Source of the DNA: Alexandriicola marinus | GTDB taxonomy: Bacteria; Pseudomonadota; Alphaproteobacteria; Rhodobacterales; Rhodobacteraceae | DNA length: 64,000 nt | NCBI RefSeq assembly: GCF_004000435.1 | Contig: NZ_RBVZ01000003.1 | Location: forward strand, 186,001-250,000 | Reading direction: 5' to 3' | In this document: positions 8,574-15,525 of the stretch, in pieces | Position numbering within the stretch: the stretch's first letter is position 1 | Layout: the number at the start of each line of letters is the position of its first letter | Made by a program: the position numbers and the translations under genes | Notes under the pieces: model-generated | The model's database searches: none | What the model saw: only the letters and a program-made list of their open reading frames with translations | Told to the model about the DNA's origin: nothing

Positions 8574-9821
8574 TTACCCTCCCGCTTTCGCGGTCTCCGC
8601 AACGTTGACGTCATGGACGGACTTCGCCAGTTTCGCGATTTCCTTGCGAAGCGCGTTCTTGGGGATGCCCTCGGCCATCGGCACGCCGTGATCTGCGTTC
8701 TGCGACACGGGCTTGCCGCCGTCAGGCAAGAGAAGCTCGATCGAGATCCCCAGCGATTCCGCCAGCCGCTTGACCCGGCTCTTGCCGTTCAGGTCGGTGA
8801 ACCCGGGTGCCCTGTTCAGCGCAAAGCGCAGCTTTTCGAACGGCAGTTCCTCGGATTGCAGCGCGCGCTTGAGCCGGAGCGTGTTTTGCGCCGACCGCAT
8901 GTCCAGTTCGAGCGTCGCGAAATAGACATGCGCCGCCGACAGAACGGTTTCGGACCATTCGACCATCGTCGCGGGCAGGTCGATCACCACATAGTCGAAA
9001 TTGATCCGCGCCATTTCGATCAGCCGTTCGATATCGGCCGGTCCCAGCAGATCGAGAGGGATCATGTCGGTGGGGGAGGTCAGGACGTGCAGCTTTTGTT
9101 CATAGGACAAGAGCGCCTGCATGAACGCTTCGCTGTCCATCGCCTCGGTGTCGGTCAGCAGCTCCAGAACCGCCTCGCGACGCGGAAGGTCGAGGTAGGT
9201 GGCGACCGTTCCGAATTGCAGGTCAAGGTCCAGAAGGCAGACACGGGGCGCCAGTTCCGGGTCCACGTTCGCCAGTTCCCAGGCGAGGTTGACCGCCAGT
9301 GTTGTCGCGCCCGTGCCGCCGGCCATGCCATGGACGGGGATGACGACGCCCGACCGATCTTCGGTCGCCGAGAGCGTGTTGCGCATCTCCGGTGCGACCG
9401 GATCGTGGGTCGGGGTGTTCTGAACGCGCTGGATGGCCTCGCGCAATTCTCCCTCGGGGAGCGGGTAGGGCACGAATTCGTCGCCGCCCTCGCGGAGCAG
9501 CTGGTGCAGCGAGGCGGGTGTCAGGTCCTCGGCGATCAGGATTACCTTGACGGACTTGGCCTTGGCCGCCGCGATGATATCGACAATCAACGAGAGATCG
9601 TCCTCATCCTCGGAGTCCAGCGCGATTGCCACGAATTGCAGTTCCGAGGCTTCGGGTTGTTCGAGAAAGGCGAGAGCGTCGTTGAAGCTCAGATCACCCC
9701 AGTTCTCACCGAGAGCACTTTCCATGTCTTCGATCAACAGATCGAAGATCTGAACGTCCCTGCTGATCGTGCAGGCAATTATCGGTTGCGGTTCAGGTTG
9801 CAACGCTGCGCTCGTACTCAT
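8574..9821 (-). CDS. cpaE: CpaE/TadZ pilus localisation ATPase-like protein
   Basis: A 415-residue protein with an N-terminal receiver-like half (about 15-135) and a C-terminal MinD/ParA-type half. The P-loop region reads AGGTGATT (167-174), so the lysines of the deviant Walker A motif are absent, while LLDLDLQFG (Walker A' region) and YVVIDLPATMV (Walker B) are kept. TadZ/CpaE proteins place the pilus machine at the pole, and several known members have weak or no ATPase activity. It is the first gene after the 236-bp gap that contains a terminator for the upstream ompA-like gene, so it probably has its own promoter. Confidence 0.92.
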   Translation of the reverse strand: MSTSAALQPEPQPIIACTISRDVQIFDLLIEDMESALGENWGDLSFNDALAFLEQPEASELQFVAIALDSEDEDDLSLIVDIIAAAKAKSVKVILIAEDLTPASLHQLLREGGDEFVPYPLPEGELREAIQRVQNTPTHDPVAPEMRNTLSATEDRSGVVIPVHGMAGGTGATTLAVNLAWELANVDPELAPRVCLLDLDLQFGTVATYLDLPRREAVLELLTDTEAMDSEAFMQALLSYEQKLHVLTSPTDMIPLDLLGPADIERLIEMARINFDYVVIDLPATMVEWSETVLSAAHVYFATLELDMRSAQNTLRLKRALQSEELPFEKLRFALNRAPGFTDLNGKSRVKRLAESLGISIELLLPDGGKPVSQNADHGVPMAEGIPKNALRKEIAKLAKSVHDVNVAETAKAGG

Positions 9822-9999
9822 GGCCTCGAATCCTTATTCCACCTCAAGGACGGGGCTACCCCCGGAACGATACCGACAGACTCGGATCGAACGTGTCCCA
9901 GTGCAGACAATCTCGCCGAAGATCGTGACCAGATTGGGGCCGAAAAAATGTAATTGTTGGGTAAGCCGGGACGATAACCTGAGATCGTCCTTGTTGTTG

Positions 10000-10030
10000 A
10001 AAAGGGCGGCAGAGGTTGCCCTCGCCGCCC
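10000..10030 (-). terminator. Rho-independent terminator after the OmpA-like gene
   Basis: On the minus strand, GGGCGGC at 10024-10030 pairs with GCCGCCC at 10004-10010. Additional pairing (AGG/CCT) occurs inside and the stem is followed by TTTT (10003-10000). It lies 28 bp beyond the stop codon of the OmpA-like lipoprotein and separates the pilin-secretin genes from the cpaE-cpaF-tadBC unit. Confidence 0.8.
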
Positions 10031-10057
10031 GTTTCGAATTGTTTTTGGGCCGCGACC

Positions 10058-10717
10058 CTAGTTTTCGGTCGAAAGCTCCGAACCTTGGATGCCTTCGATC
10101 TGCTGTGCCGGGATCGCGCTTTCCACGTATTCACGGAAGATGACTTCCGCGTATTTGCCGTTCATCACGGCGGGGTGATCCTCGACGAAGCCGGACACTT
10201 CGGTCACGGTCCGGCGGTTGGCGCGTTCGCGACCCTCGGTCACGATCAGGGGCTGTTCTTCGCCAAACGACACCACCGCCTCAAGCCGCGACCGGCTGAT
10301 GCCCTGACTTGTCAGGTACAGCACCACCGCTTGTGCACGCCGCAGGCCAAGCCCCCGGTTATAGCTCGACGATCCGACAAGGTCGGTGTGGCCATAGACC
10401 TTGAACCGGACTTCGGGGAATTGCCGGATGAAATCGGCCTGCCTGCGCAAGGTCGCCCGGGCCATTTCGTCCAACGCCGTGGAATTGAAAGCGAAATTTA
10501 CGGTGGACGGAACTTCTGCCTCGAACCTGCGCGCCAAGCTGATCCGGTAACTTTCGTCGCCGTTGTTGATCGCGATGTTCTGGTTCACGGCGCTGCCGAA
10601 ATTGCCCTGGCTGGGGTCGGCTCCGGCCTCGCGGTAGAAGGACGAGACCGATGGATTGTCTGCCGTGCAGGCGCCAAGAACCATCGCCGACGCCAGTGAG
10701 AGTGCCAGATATTTCAT
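10058..10717 (-). CDS. OmpA-family lipoprotein in the CpaD position of the Tad locus
   Basis: A 219-residue protein with a lipoprotein signal (MVLGAC, cysteine near residue 17) and a C-terminal OmpA-like domain. That domain contains VNFAFNSTALDEMARATL, the VYGHTDLVGSSSYNRGLGLRRAQAV peptidoglycan-binding core and a conserved NRRT stretch. It is likely attached to the outer membrane and binds peptidoglycan. The gene starts 14 bp after the secretin gene ends, where Caulobacter-type loci carry cpaD. It may therefore anchor or stabilise the secretin; that role is inference. The domain call is firm. Confidence 0.88.
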   Translation of the reverse strand: MKYLALSLASAMVLGACTADNPSVSSFYREAGADPSQGNFGSAVNQNIAINNGDESYRISLARRFEAEVPSTVNFAFNSTALDEMARATLRRQADFIRQFPEVRFKVYGHTDLVGSSSYNRGLGLRRAQAVVLYLTSQGISRSRLEAVVSFGEEQPLIVTEGRERANRRTVTEVSGFVEDHPAVMNGKYAEVIFREYVESAIPAQQIEGIQGSELSTEN

Positions 10718-10731
10718 AGCCCGCCCTTTCC

Positions 10732-12156
10732 TCAGTCGAGCACGTAGCCGTAGGACCCGCTGAAGTCCTGACGTGCAACTTCACCTGCTCCGCCCGTCGT
10801 GGGCGCAACATCGTTCGATGTCCGGCCAAAGAGGAACAGGTCCCGCTCGGTCGGTGGGCGCACCCGGTCCGTCGGAAGGGCATAGACCTCGCCCCGCGTC
10901 GGTGTAACCAGATGTGGCGTCACGATGATCACCAGTTCGGTCTGTTGGCGCGCATAATCCGCAGAGCGGAACAGCGCTCCCAGCACCGGGATGTCACCCA
11001 GCCACGGGACCTGGCCCGAAAGATCGCGGAAATCGTCGGACAGAAGACCGGCGATTGCAAAGCTTTCCCCGTCGCGCATCTCCACCGTGGTGGAGGTTTC
11101 GCGGCGCCGGAAGGCGTCGACGGTAAAGTTGCCCTGCGTGATGCCGTTCGACGGGTCGATCGACGAAACCGCCGCTTCCAGCTCGAGGTTGATCACGTCG
11201 CCGTCGACAACCCGCGGGATGAAGTTCAGCTCGACACCGAACGGCTTGTATTCAACGGTGATTGTGCCGTTTTCCTGGCTGACGGGCACCGGATATTCGC
11301 CACCGGCGAGGAACTTCGCCTCCTGACCCGACAGGGCGGTGAGGTTCGGCTCGGCCAGCGTGCGGACCATACCTTGCGATTCCAGCGCTTCGAGCAGTAT
11401 ACCCACCTGAACCGCGCCCGCATTGAACCCGAACAGCATCGCTCCGTTCTGATTGCTGATTGACGGGATGTTGCCGCCAAGGGCGGAATCCGCGGAACCG
11501 GATGTATTCAGTGTGTTCGTGCCGGTCGAAATACCAAGATCGCCGCCAAGTCCGATGCCCTGAAGGGCGAGCGAACTGGACAGCGACTGGCTGACGGTCC
11601 GCTGCATTTCCGCAAACTGGACCTTCAGCATCACCTGCTGTGTGCCGCCCACGCTCATCAGGTTCGAAACCCGCTCGGGCGCATACCGCTCTGCCAGTTC
11701 CAGCGCGCGATCAAGCCGCGCGATCGAACTGACGGTTCCGGACAGGACAATCCCGTTATTCGCGGTGCGGACCTCGATCGGCTCGCCCGGCAGGATCTGT
11801 TCCAGCCGTTCCTTGAACTCCGCGATGTCAGGGGTGACATGCACCTCGACATTGGTGATCAGGCTGCCATCGGCCCCCAGGATCGTGAGTGTCGTGCGTC
11901 CGGGTTCTTTTCCCAGAACGTAGATGCTTCGATCCGACAGGGACGAAATGTCCGCGATGCCCGGGTTTGCAATGGATAGTTCGGCGAATGGCGTATCGCT
12001 TTCCACGACCACCGCGCGGTTCATCGGCACCTGCAGTGCAGATGACGGAGCGCCACGCTGAACGCGAAGTGCCTCTGCATGGATGGGCGTCGGCGCCTGA
12101 GCCAATGCCAAAGACAGCCCGACTAGGGCCGCCTGCATAAATCTGTCAATTTTCAT
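10732..12156 (-). CDS. cpaC: Tad pilus outer-membrane secretin CpaC/RcpA
   Basis: A 474-residue secretin. It has an N-terminal signal peptide ending near HAEA, then a BON/pilus-N domain (about 45-115, TPFAELSIANPGIADISSLS), a second short domain (about 115-190) and the secretin C-domain with VQVGILLEALESQGMVRTLAEPNLTALSG and the PWLGDIPVLGALFRS signature near the end. It forms the outer-membrane channel for the Flp pilus. It is separated from cpaB by 210 bp that include a strong terminator, so it probably has a separate promoter, and it is followed closely by the OmpA-like lipoprotein gene. Confidence 0.96.
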   Translation of the reverse strand: MKIDRFMQAALVGLSLALAQAPTPIHAEALRVQRGAPSSALQVPMNRAVVVESDTPFAELSIANPGIADISSLSDRSIYVLGKEPGRTTLTILGADGSLITNVEVHVTPDIAEFKERLEQILPGEPIEVRTANNGIVLSGTVSSIARLDRALELAERYAPERVSNLMSVGGTQQVMLKVQFAEMQRTVSQSLSSSLALQGIGLGGDLGISTGTNTLNTSGSADSALGGNIPSISNQNGAMLFGFNAGAVQVGILLEALESQGMVRTLAEPNLTALSGQEAKFLAGGEYPVPVSQENGTITVEYKPFGVELNFIPRVVDGDVINLELEAAVSSIDPSNGITQGNFTVDAFRRRETSTTVEMRDGESFAIAGLLSDDFRDLSGQVPWLGDIPVLGALFRSADYARQQTELVIIVTPHLVTPTRGEVYALPTDRVRPPTERDLFLFGRTSNDVAPTTGGAGEVARQDFSGSYGYVLD

Positions 12157-12300
12157 TGTGACCTGCCTCTCCGATCACGACTACCAGCGAGATTTTTCTC
12201 GTCGTTGGATCGACCGTGACCGCAATATCCTTTCCGGTCAAGAATCAACGCCTTGTCGGGGGGAGTTGATGTGGATAACTGGCAACAGTCGGACCTGACG

Positions 12301-12328
12301 AAAAAAGGCGCGCCGCAAGGGCGCGCCT
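12301..12328 (-). terminator. Rho-independent terminator after cpaB
   Basis: On the minus strand a perfect 9-bp stem (AGGCGCGCC at 12328-12320, GGCGCGCCT at 12314-12306) with a 5-base loop is followed by a run of six T (12306-12301). It lies about 40 bp beyond the cpaB stop codon and is the clearest intrinsic terminator in the window. Confidence 0.9.
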
Positions 12329-12366
12329 CTTCCACGAAGCAGGTCATCTAGTTGCGAGCAGTCGAC

Positions 12367-13227
12367 CTAGTTCGTGCAAGGGATCTCTGTCTCGACCACT
12401 TCCGATCCGCGGCGGTTGCGGACGGTGCAGACCTCTTCCGGCGCCTCCACCTCTTCGATCACGCGGGCCTCTTCTGCGATGCCCAGAAGGCTGCGCTGAT
12501 CGACTTCGATCGCCGTGGCAATCGTCTCATCCCCCTGGCCGACCAGTGACAGCATCAGTGATCCCGTCGTCTGCGCCTGCGCCAGGTTCGCGACCTGCTG
12601 CGGCGACACCTGAACCGTCACGGTTTCCGCCACGCGCGCGGGCTGCGACGAGATTTCGGAACTCTGGTCGATCGCGATCAGCTCGAGACCGGTTTCGATC
12701 AGGCGCGTGATCTCCTGTCCCGACTGTTCGCCAAGGCTCAGGCGGCCGGACCAGTAGACATCCACCCGATCCCCCGGACGCAGGAAGCCCGACACACCCG
12801 ATTCGACATCGACCGGGATCGTGAAGGCCCGCATTCCCGGTGCCAGCCGGCTGGTGATGCCGGGCAGGGCGCCCGGTTCGCTGACCTTGCTGGCAAGAAC
12901 CGGTTCGTTCTCTTCCATCTGGCGAAGGACCGTCCGGGGCACGTCGGTGCCGCGCGGAAACAGGTCCTCGGCGCTCGTGAACACACCTTCGGGAAGGTAG
13001 TCCTCGGCATAGCGCACCACCTTCAGGTCGTCCGTCGTCAGCTGTTCTCCATAGGCGACCGATCGGTTCACCGCGATCACCTCGATCGTCGCGACGATCT
13101 GGGCGGCTGCCGCGCGTTCACGCGCGAGAGCCTGTTCCTGCTCTTCAAAATAGCCCTGGACCATGTAGACGGCAAAGCCGGCCAACCCAAGTCCCAAGAC
13201 AAGTACCAATCCAAATACTGCTCGCAT
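12367..13227 (-). CDS. cpaB: Tad pilus assembly protein CpaB/RcpC
   Basis: A 286-residue protein with one N-terminal membrane segment (about 3-22), a short coiled stretch (EEQEQALARERAAAAQ) and a SAF domain (about 45-115, VAYGEQLTTDDLKVVRYAEDYLP). The RcpC-type C-terminal part contains SRLAPGMRAFTIPVDVESGVSGFLRPGDRVDVYW. RcpC/CpaB is a periplasmic assembly factor needed for pilus formation. It lies directly after the first pilin gene and ends before a strong terminator, so pilin and cpaB may share a transcript. Confidence 0.93.
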   Translation of the reverse strand: MRAVFGLVLVLGLGLAGFAVYMVQGYFEEQEQALARERAAAAQIVATIEVIAVNRSVAYGEQLTTDDLKVVRYAEDYLPEGVFTSAEDLFPRGTDVPRTVLRQMEENEPVLASKVSEPGALPGITSRLAPGMRAFTIPVDVESGVSGFLRPGDRVDVYWSGRLSLGEQSGQEITRLIETGLELIAIDQSSEISSQPARVAETVTVQVSPQQVANLAQAQTTGSLMLSLVGQGDETIATAIEVDQRSLLGIAEEARVIEEVEAPEEVCTVRNRRGSEVVETEIPCTN

Positions 13228-13280
13228 ATCTTACTTCTTTCCTCTGGGTCCGTGTGTTTCGGTCTGGACCGAGACGATCC

Positions 13281-13472
13281 CTAGAAAACGACTTCGGGGA
13301 CGACGGCGTTCGTAAGTTCTGTCTCGGTGTTGTTGGCCATCGTTTCGGCTCCATTGGAAACCGCGGCGCCGACGACGACACCAAGTATGAGGATCGCGGC
13401 GGTCAGTACGACCCAGTCAATCGTGACCGCTCCATCTTCATCCTGGCGAAAGTGCCGAAAGAAACTCCACAT
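13281..13472 (-). CDS. Flp-type pilin, divergent copy 1
   Basis: A 63-residue small pilin: a charged leader of 14 residues ending DEDG, then a long hydrophobic segment (VTIDWVVLTAAILILGVVVGAAV) and a polar tail ending PEVVF. The predicted cleavage by CpaA is between G14 and A15. In classic Flp pilins the mature start is xxxxEY; here the equivalent residues are D19 and W20. It is the most diverged of the three tandem pilin genes and the one closest to cpaB. It could be the major pilin or a minor subunit. Confidence 0.88.
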   Translation of the reverse strand: MWSFFRHFRQDEDGAVTIDWVVLTAAILILGVVVGAAVSNGAETMANNTETELTNAVVPEVVF

Positions 13473-13636
13473 TCACGTCTCTCCTGATAATACCCGACGG
13501 CTAATCGTTCCCTAATGAACGTGCTGTCGGAATGGGGCATTTTTGGGGAGGTTTTGTTCCGGATCCGTGAACAAACTTGTTCTTTCTAGACAAACGTCAG
13601 GACGACGGGGCCTCCCGGGCGACTTTGAAACGGCAA

Positions 13637-13665
13637 GGGCCAGTTCCGCTGCGCGGAACCGGCCC
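13637..13665 (-). terminator. Long hairpin downstream of pilin copy 2
   Basis: A 13-bp stem with one mismatch (13637-13649 with 13653-13665, 3-base loop) directly follows pilin 2 on the minus strand. The following T content (CTTGCCGTTTC) is weak, so it may be a partial terminator or a 3' stabilising hairpin rather than a full stop. Confidence 0.6.
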
Positions 13666-13695
13666 CCATGATCGTTCGATCGAACCTTCGTCGAA

Positions 13696-13884
13696 TTAGA
13701 AGGTGATCGTCGGGACGGCCGTGTTCAGCTCGGTCTCGATGTTCTCGGCCATCTGCTCGGCTCCGTTCGAAACGGAGGTGAGAACGGCGATGCCAAGGCC
13801 CACGACAGCGGCGGTCAGCACGACCCAGTCGACGGTGACCGCACCATCTTCGTCGCGGATGAATGTGTTGAGATAGTCTTGCAT
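13696..13884 (-). CDS. Flp-type pilin, copy 2
   Basis: A 62-residue pilin: leader MQDYLNTFIRDEDG, predicted cleavage after G14, mature start AVTVDW, hydrophobic segment to about residue 39, polar tail ending NTAVPTITF. A GGAGGGACTGGAAATG context gives a strong ribosome binding site. It differs from copy 3 at only five residues (positions 3, 4, 5, 7 and 27), so the two are recent duplicates. Like the others it has D-W where Flp pilins usually have E-Y. Each copy has its own downstream hairpin, consistent with high, separately tuned expression. Confidence 0.9.
   Translation of the reverse strand: MQDYLNTFIRDEDGAVTVDWVVLTAAVVGLGIAVLTSVSNGAEQMAENIETELNTAVPTITF
13697..13868 (-). repeat. Direct repeat, pilin copy 2 unit
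   Basis: This stretch matches 14129-14300 at roughly nine positions in ten, with a period of exactly 432 bp, and similarity continues through the ribosome binding site (to about 13903). It is the product of a tandem gene duplication of a pilin and its leader region. Confidence 0.85.
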
Positions 13885-14060
13885 TTCCAGTCCCTCCTGG
13901 GGGTTTGGTATGGTTGCAGTATCCTGCGCATCAAGCAGTGCCGAACCAACCAGTCCGAAACCCGCGAAGGACGATTTGATTGTCCGCCTGCAATCAGGCG
14001 AGTTTCAGGCTTTTTCCCGGCGTCATCCGAAACCTGTGCGGATTGCGAGAAGACTTGCCC

Positions 14061-14100
14061 GAAAAGCGGAAGCCGGCCCCGATGGTCGAGACCGGCTTCC
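14061..14100 (-). terminator. Terminator-like hairpin after pilin copy 3
   Basis: On the minus strand GGAAGCCGG (14100-14092) pairs perfectly with CCGGCTTCC (14076-14068), and TTTT (14065-14062) follows within 3 bases. It is located about 28 bp beyond the pilin 3 stop codon. Confidence 0.7.
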
Positions 14101-14127
14101 TGTCATTCCGAAAGACGGGCTCTCGGA

Positions 14128-14316
14128 TCAGAACGTGATGGTCGGGACGGCCGTGTTCAGCTCGGTCTCGATGTTTTCGGCCATCTGCTCGGCACCGTTC
14201 GAAACGGAGGTGAGAACGGCGATGCCGAGGCCAACGATGGCGGCGGTCAGCACGACCCAGTCAACAGTAACCGCACCATCTTCGTCGCGGATGAAGGCGT
14301 TCATGAAGTTTTGCAT
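14128..14316 (-). CDS. Flp-type pilin, copy 3
   Basis: A 62-residue pilin, first gene of the minus-strand Tad locus. The leader is MQNFMNAFIRDEDG with predicted cleavage after G14, then AVTVDWVVLTAAIVGLGIAV and the same tail as copy 2 (57 of 62 residues identical). The start at 14316 was chosen because GGAGGGACTAGAAATG supplies an ideal ribosome binding site and because it matches copy 2; an in-frame upstream start would add 17 residues not seen in the paralogues. D-W at positions +5/+6 of the mature protein replaces the usual E-Y. Confidence 0.9.
   Translation of the reverse strand: MQNFMNAFIRDEDGAVTVDWVVLTAAIVGLGIAVLTSVSNGAEQMAENIETELNTAVPTITF
14129..14300 (-). repeat. Direct repeat, pilin copy 3 unit
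   Basis: Partner of the repeat at 13697-13868, 432 bp apart and about 90 percent identical. Most differences are silent third-position changes, which points to selection on the protein or recent gene conversion. Confidence 0.85.
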
Positions 14317-14660
14317 TTCTAGTCCCTCCTCAGGGGTTTCACTCAGTTGCGATATCCAGCGGATCAACTCGGACCGGCCTCTTCTTGGTCCGATCCCCGC
14401 TTTGGATGTACTTTTTATCGACTTTGAATCGGGCGGGATTTGGGCCTGTTTCGATCATTTTCAAAGCGCTGGCGTTTTTTGTGAACTTTTTCCTAAAGAA
14501 CTGATTTTTATAGATAAATAAATGAATGGGGGTTTTTGACCCGCGGCAATTGTTACGCGTCAGTGTTCAAAGCGCCCCACTGGGCTTTATTATCCGCGAC
14601 CCACTGGTCAATGCGGTTCGCGTGTGGATAAATTCTCCAAAAAGCACAGAGGCATGTTTC
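14317..14660. promoter_or_regulatory. AT-rich divergent intergenic region between pilin 3 and the lytic transglycosylase
   Basis: This 344-bp gap is much richer in A/T than its surroundings, especially 14400-14530, and must hold the promoters of the pilin genes (minus) and the lytic transglycosylase gene (plus). A 7-bp inverted repeat (TCGGACC at 14369-14375, GGTCCGA at 14387-14393) lies in the presumed pilin 3 leader. I could not pick convincing -35/-10 pairs, and no coding signal is seen. Confidence 0.6.
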
Positions 14661-15521
14661 ATGGTTTTCCTGGATATGCGCCGCCTGGCGCTCGCATTCA
14701 GCTGTCTGGCGTCTCTCGGGGTGGAGGCCTCCGCCGTTCAGGCGCAGGGCACCGACAGACTTCAGCCTGATTTCACGTTCCGCCGGGTCGGCGTGCCTTC
14801 CGGTGACACAGGCAACAGAATCACCGTTCAGATCGATCCCACCGCGCCCAGTGCCACCGCAGCTCCCGCAGCCCCCCAACCCCCGGCAGTGGCCGGGCCG
14901 GGTGAGGGGGGCGCAACTCCCGCGTCCAGCGGGTTCGAATGGTTCTGGGCCGCGATCTCCCCCCGGATCGAGGATTCGGGCCCCGGCCGGCTTGAGCCCG
15001 CGCTTCTGGCGCTGTCTGCGGCGCCGCAGGGGCAGGCCGCGCCCGTGCCCCGCATTCAGACCTTGCAGGAGGTCGCGCAAAGCCATGGCCGCGATATACT
15101 GGCCGCCACAATCGGCACCCGCGTATCGCCGGCCTTGGTTCTGGCGGTCATTTCAGTCGAAAGCGCGGGGCGCATCGATGTGGTCAGTTCCGCCGGTGCG
15201 CAGGGCCTGATGCAGCTGATGCCCGCGACCGCCGAACGCTTTGGCGTCACCGACAGCCTTGTGGCGGCCGAGAATATCCGCGGCGGCGTGGCCTATCTCG
15301 ACTGGCTTCTGGGCCATTTCGATGGCGATCCGGTTCTGGCGCTCGCAGGCTATAACGCGGGCGAGGGGGCCGTGCGCGACAATCTGGGCGTGCCGCCCTA
15401 TCCGGAAACGCGCGGCTACGTGCCCAAGGTCCTTGCCGCCTGGACGGTCGCACGCGGCCTGTGCCAGACCCCGCCCGAGTTGATCTCGGACGGTTGTGTC
15501 TTTGCGGTGAACAACCTCTGA
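14661..15521 (+). CDS. Lytic transglycosylase, SLT domain
   Basis: A 286-residue exported protein. It has a signal peptide (to about AVQAQG, residue 30), a Pro/Ala-rich linker (about 55-95) and an SLT/lysozyme-like domain with the catalytic glutamate in VISVESAGRIDVVSSAGAQG followed by LMQLMPATAERFGV and AGYNAGEGAV. It should cleave peptidoglycan glycan strands; its place beside the Tad locus could mean a role in making room for the pilus, but that is inference. The start at 14661 follows an AGAGG motif at 14647-14651; a longer upstream reading lacks a ribosome binding site and would spoil the signal peptide. Its stop lies 4 bp from the convergent topA stop. Confidence 0.87.
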   Translation: MVFLDMRRLALAFSCLASLGVEASAVQAQGTDRLQPDFTFRRVGVPSGDTGNRITVQIDPTAPSATAAPAAPQPPAVAGPGEGGATPASSGFEWFWAAISPRIEDSGPGRLEPALLALSAAPQGQAAPVPRIQTLQEVAQSHGRDILAATIGTRVSPALVLAVISVESAGRIDVVSSAGAQGLMQLMPATAERFGVTDSLVAAENIRGGVAYLDWLLGHFDGDPVLALAGYNAGEGAVRDNLGVPPYPETRGYVPKVLAAWTVARGLCQTPPELISDGCVFAVNNL

Positions 15522-15525
15522 CGGA

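Noticed and set aside
8613-9953. 446-codon plus-strand open frame over cpaE
   Set aside because: Antisense to cpaE, whose MinD-like motifs and operon context are clear.
12157-12366. Short minus-strand open frame between cpaB and cpaC
   Set aside because: It runs through the strong terminator after cpaB, has no ribosome binding site and no similarity that I recognise.
13879-14521. Plus-strand open frames across the pilin genes
   Set aside because: Antisense to pilin 3 and its leader; the pilins have clear motifs, ribosome binding sites and paralogy.
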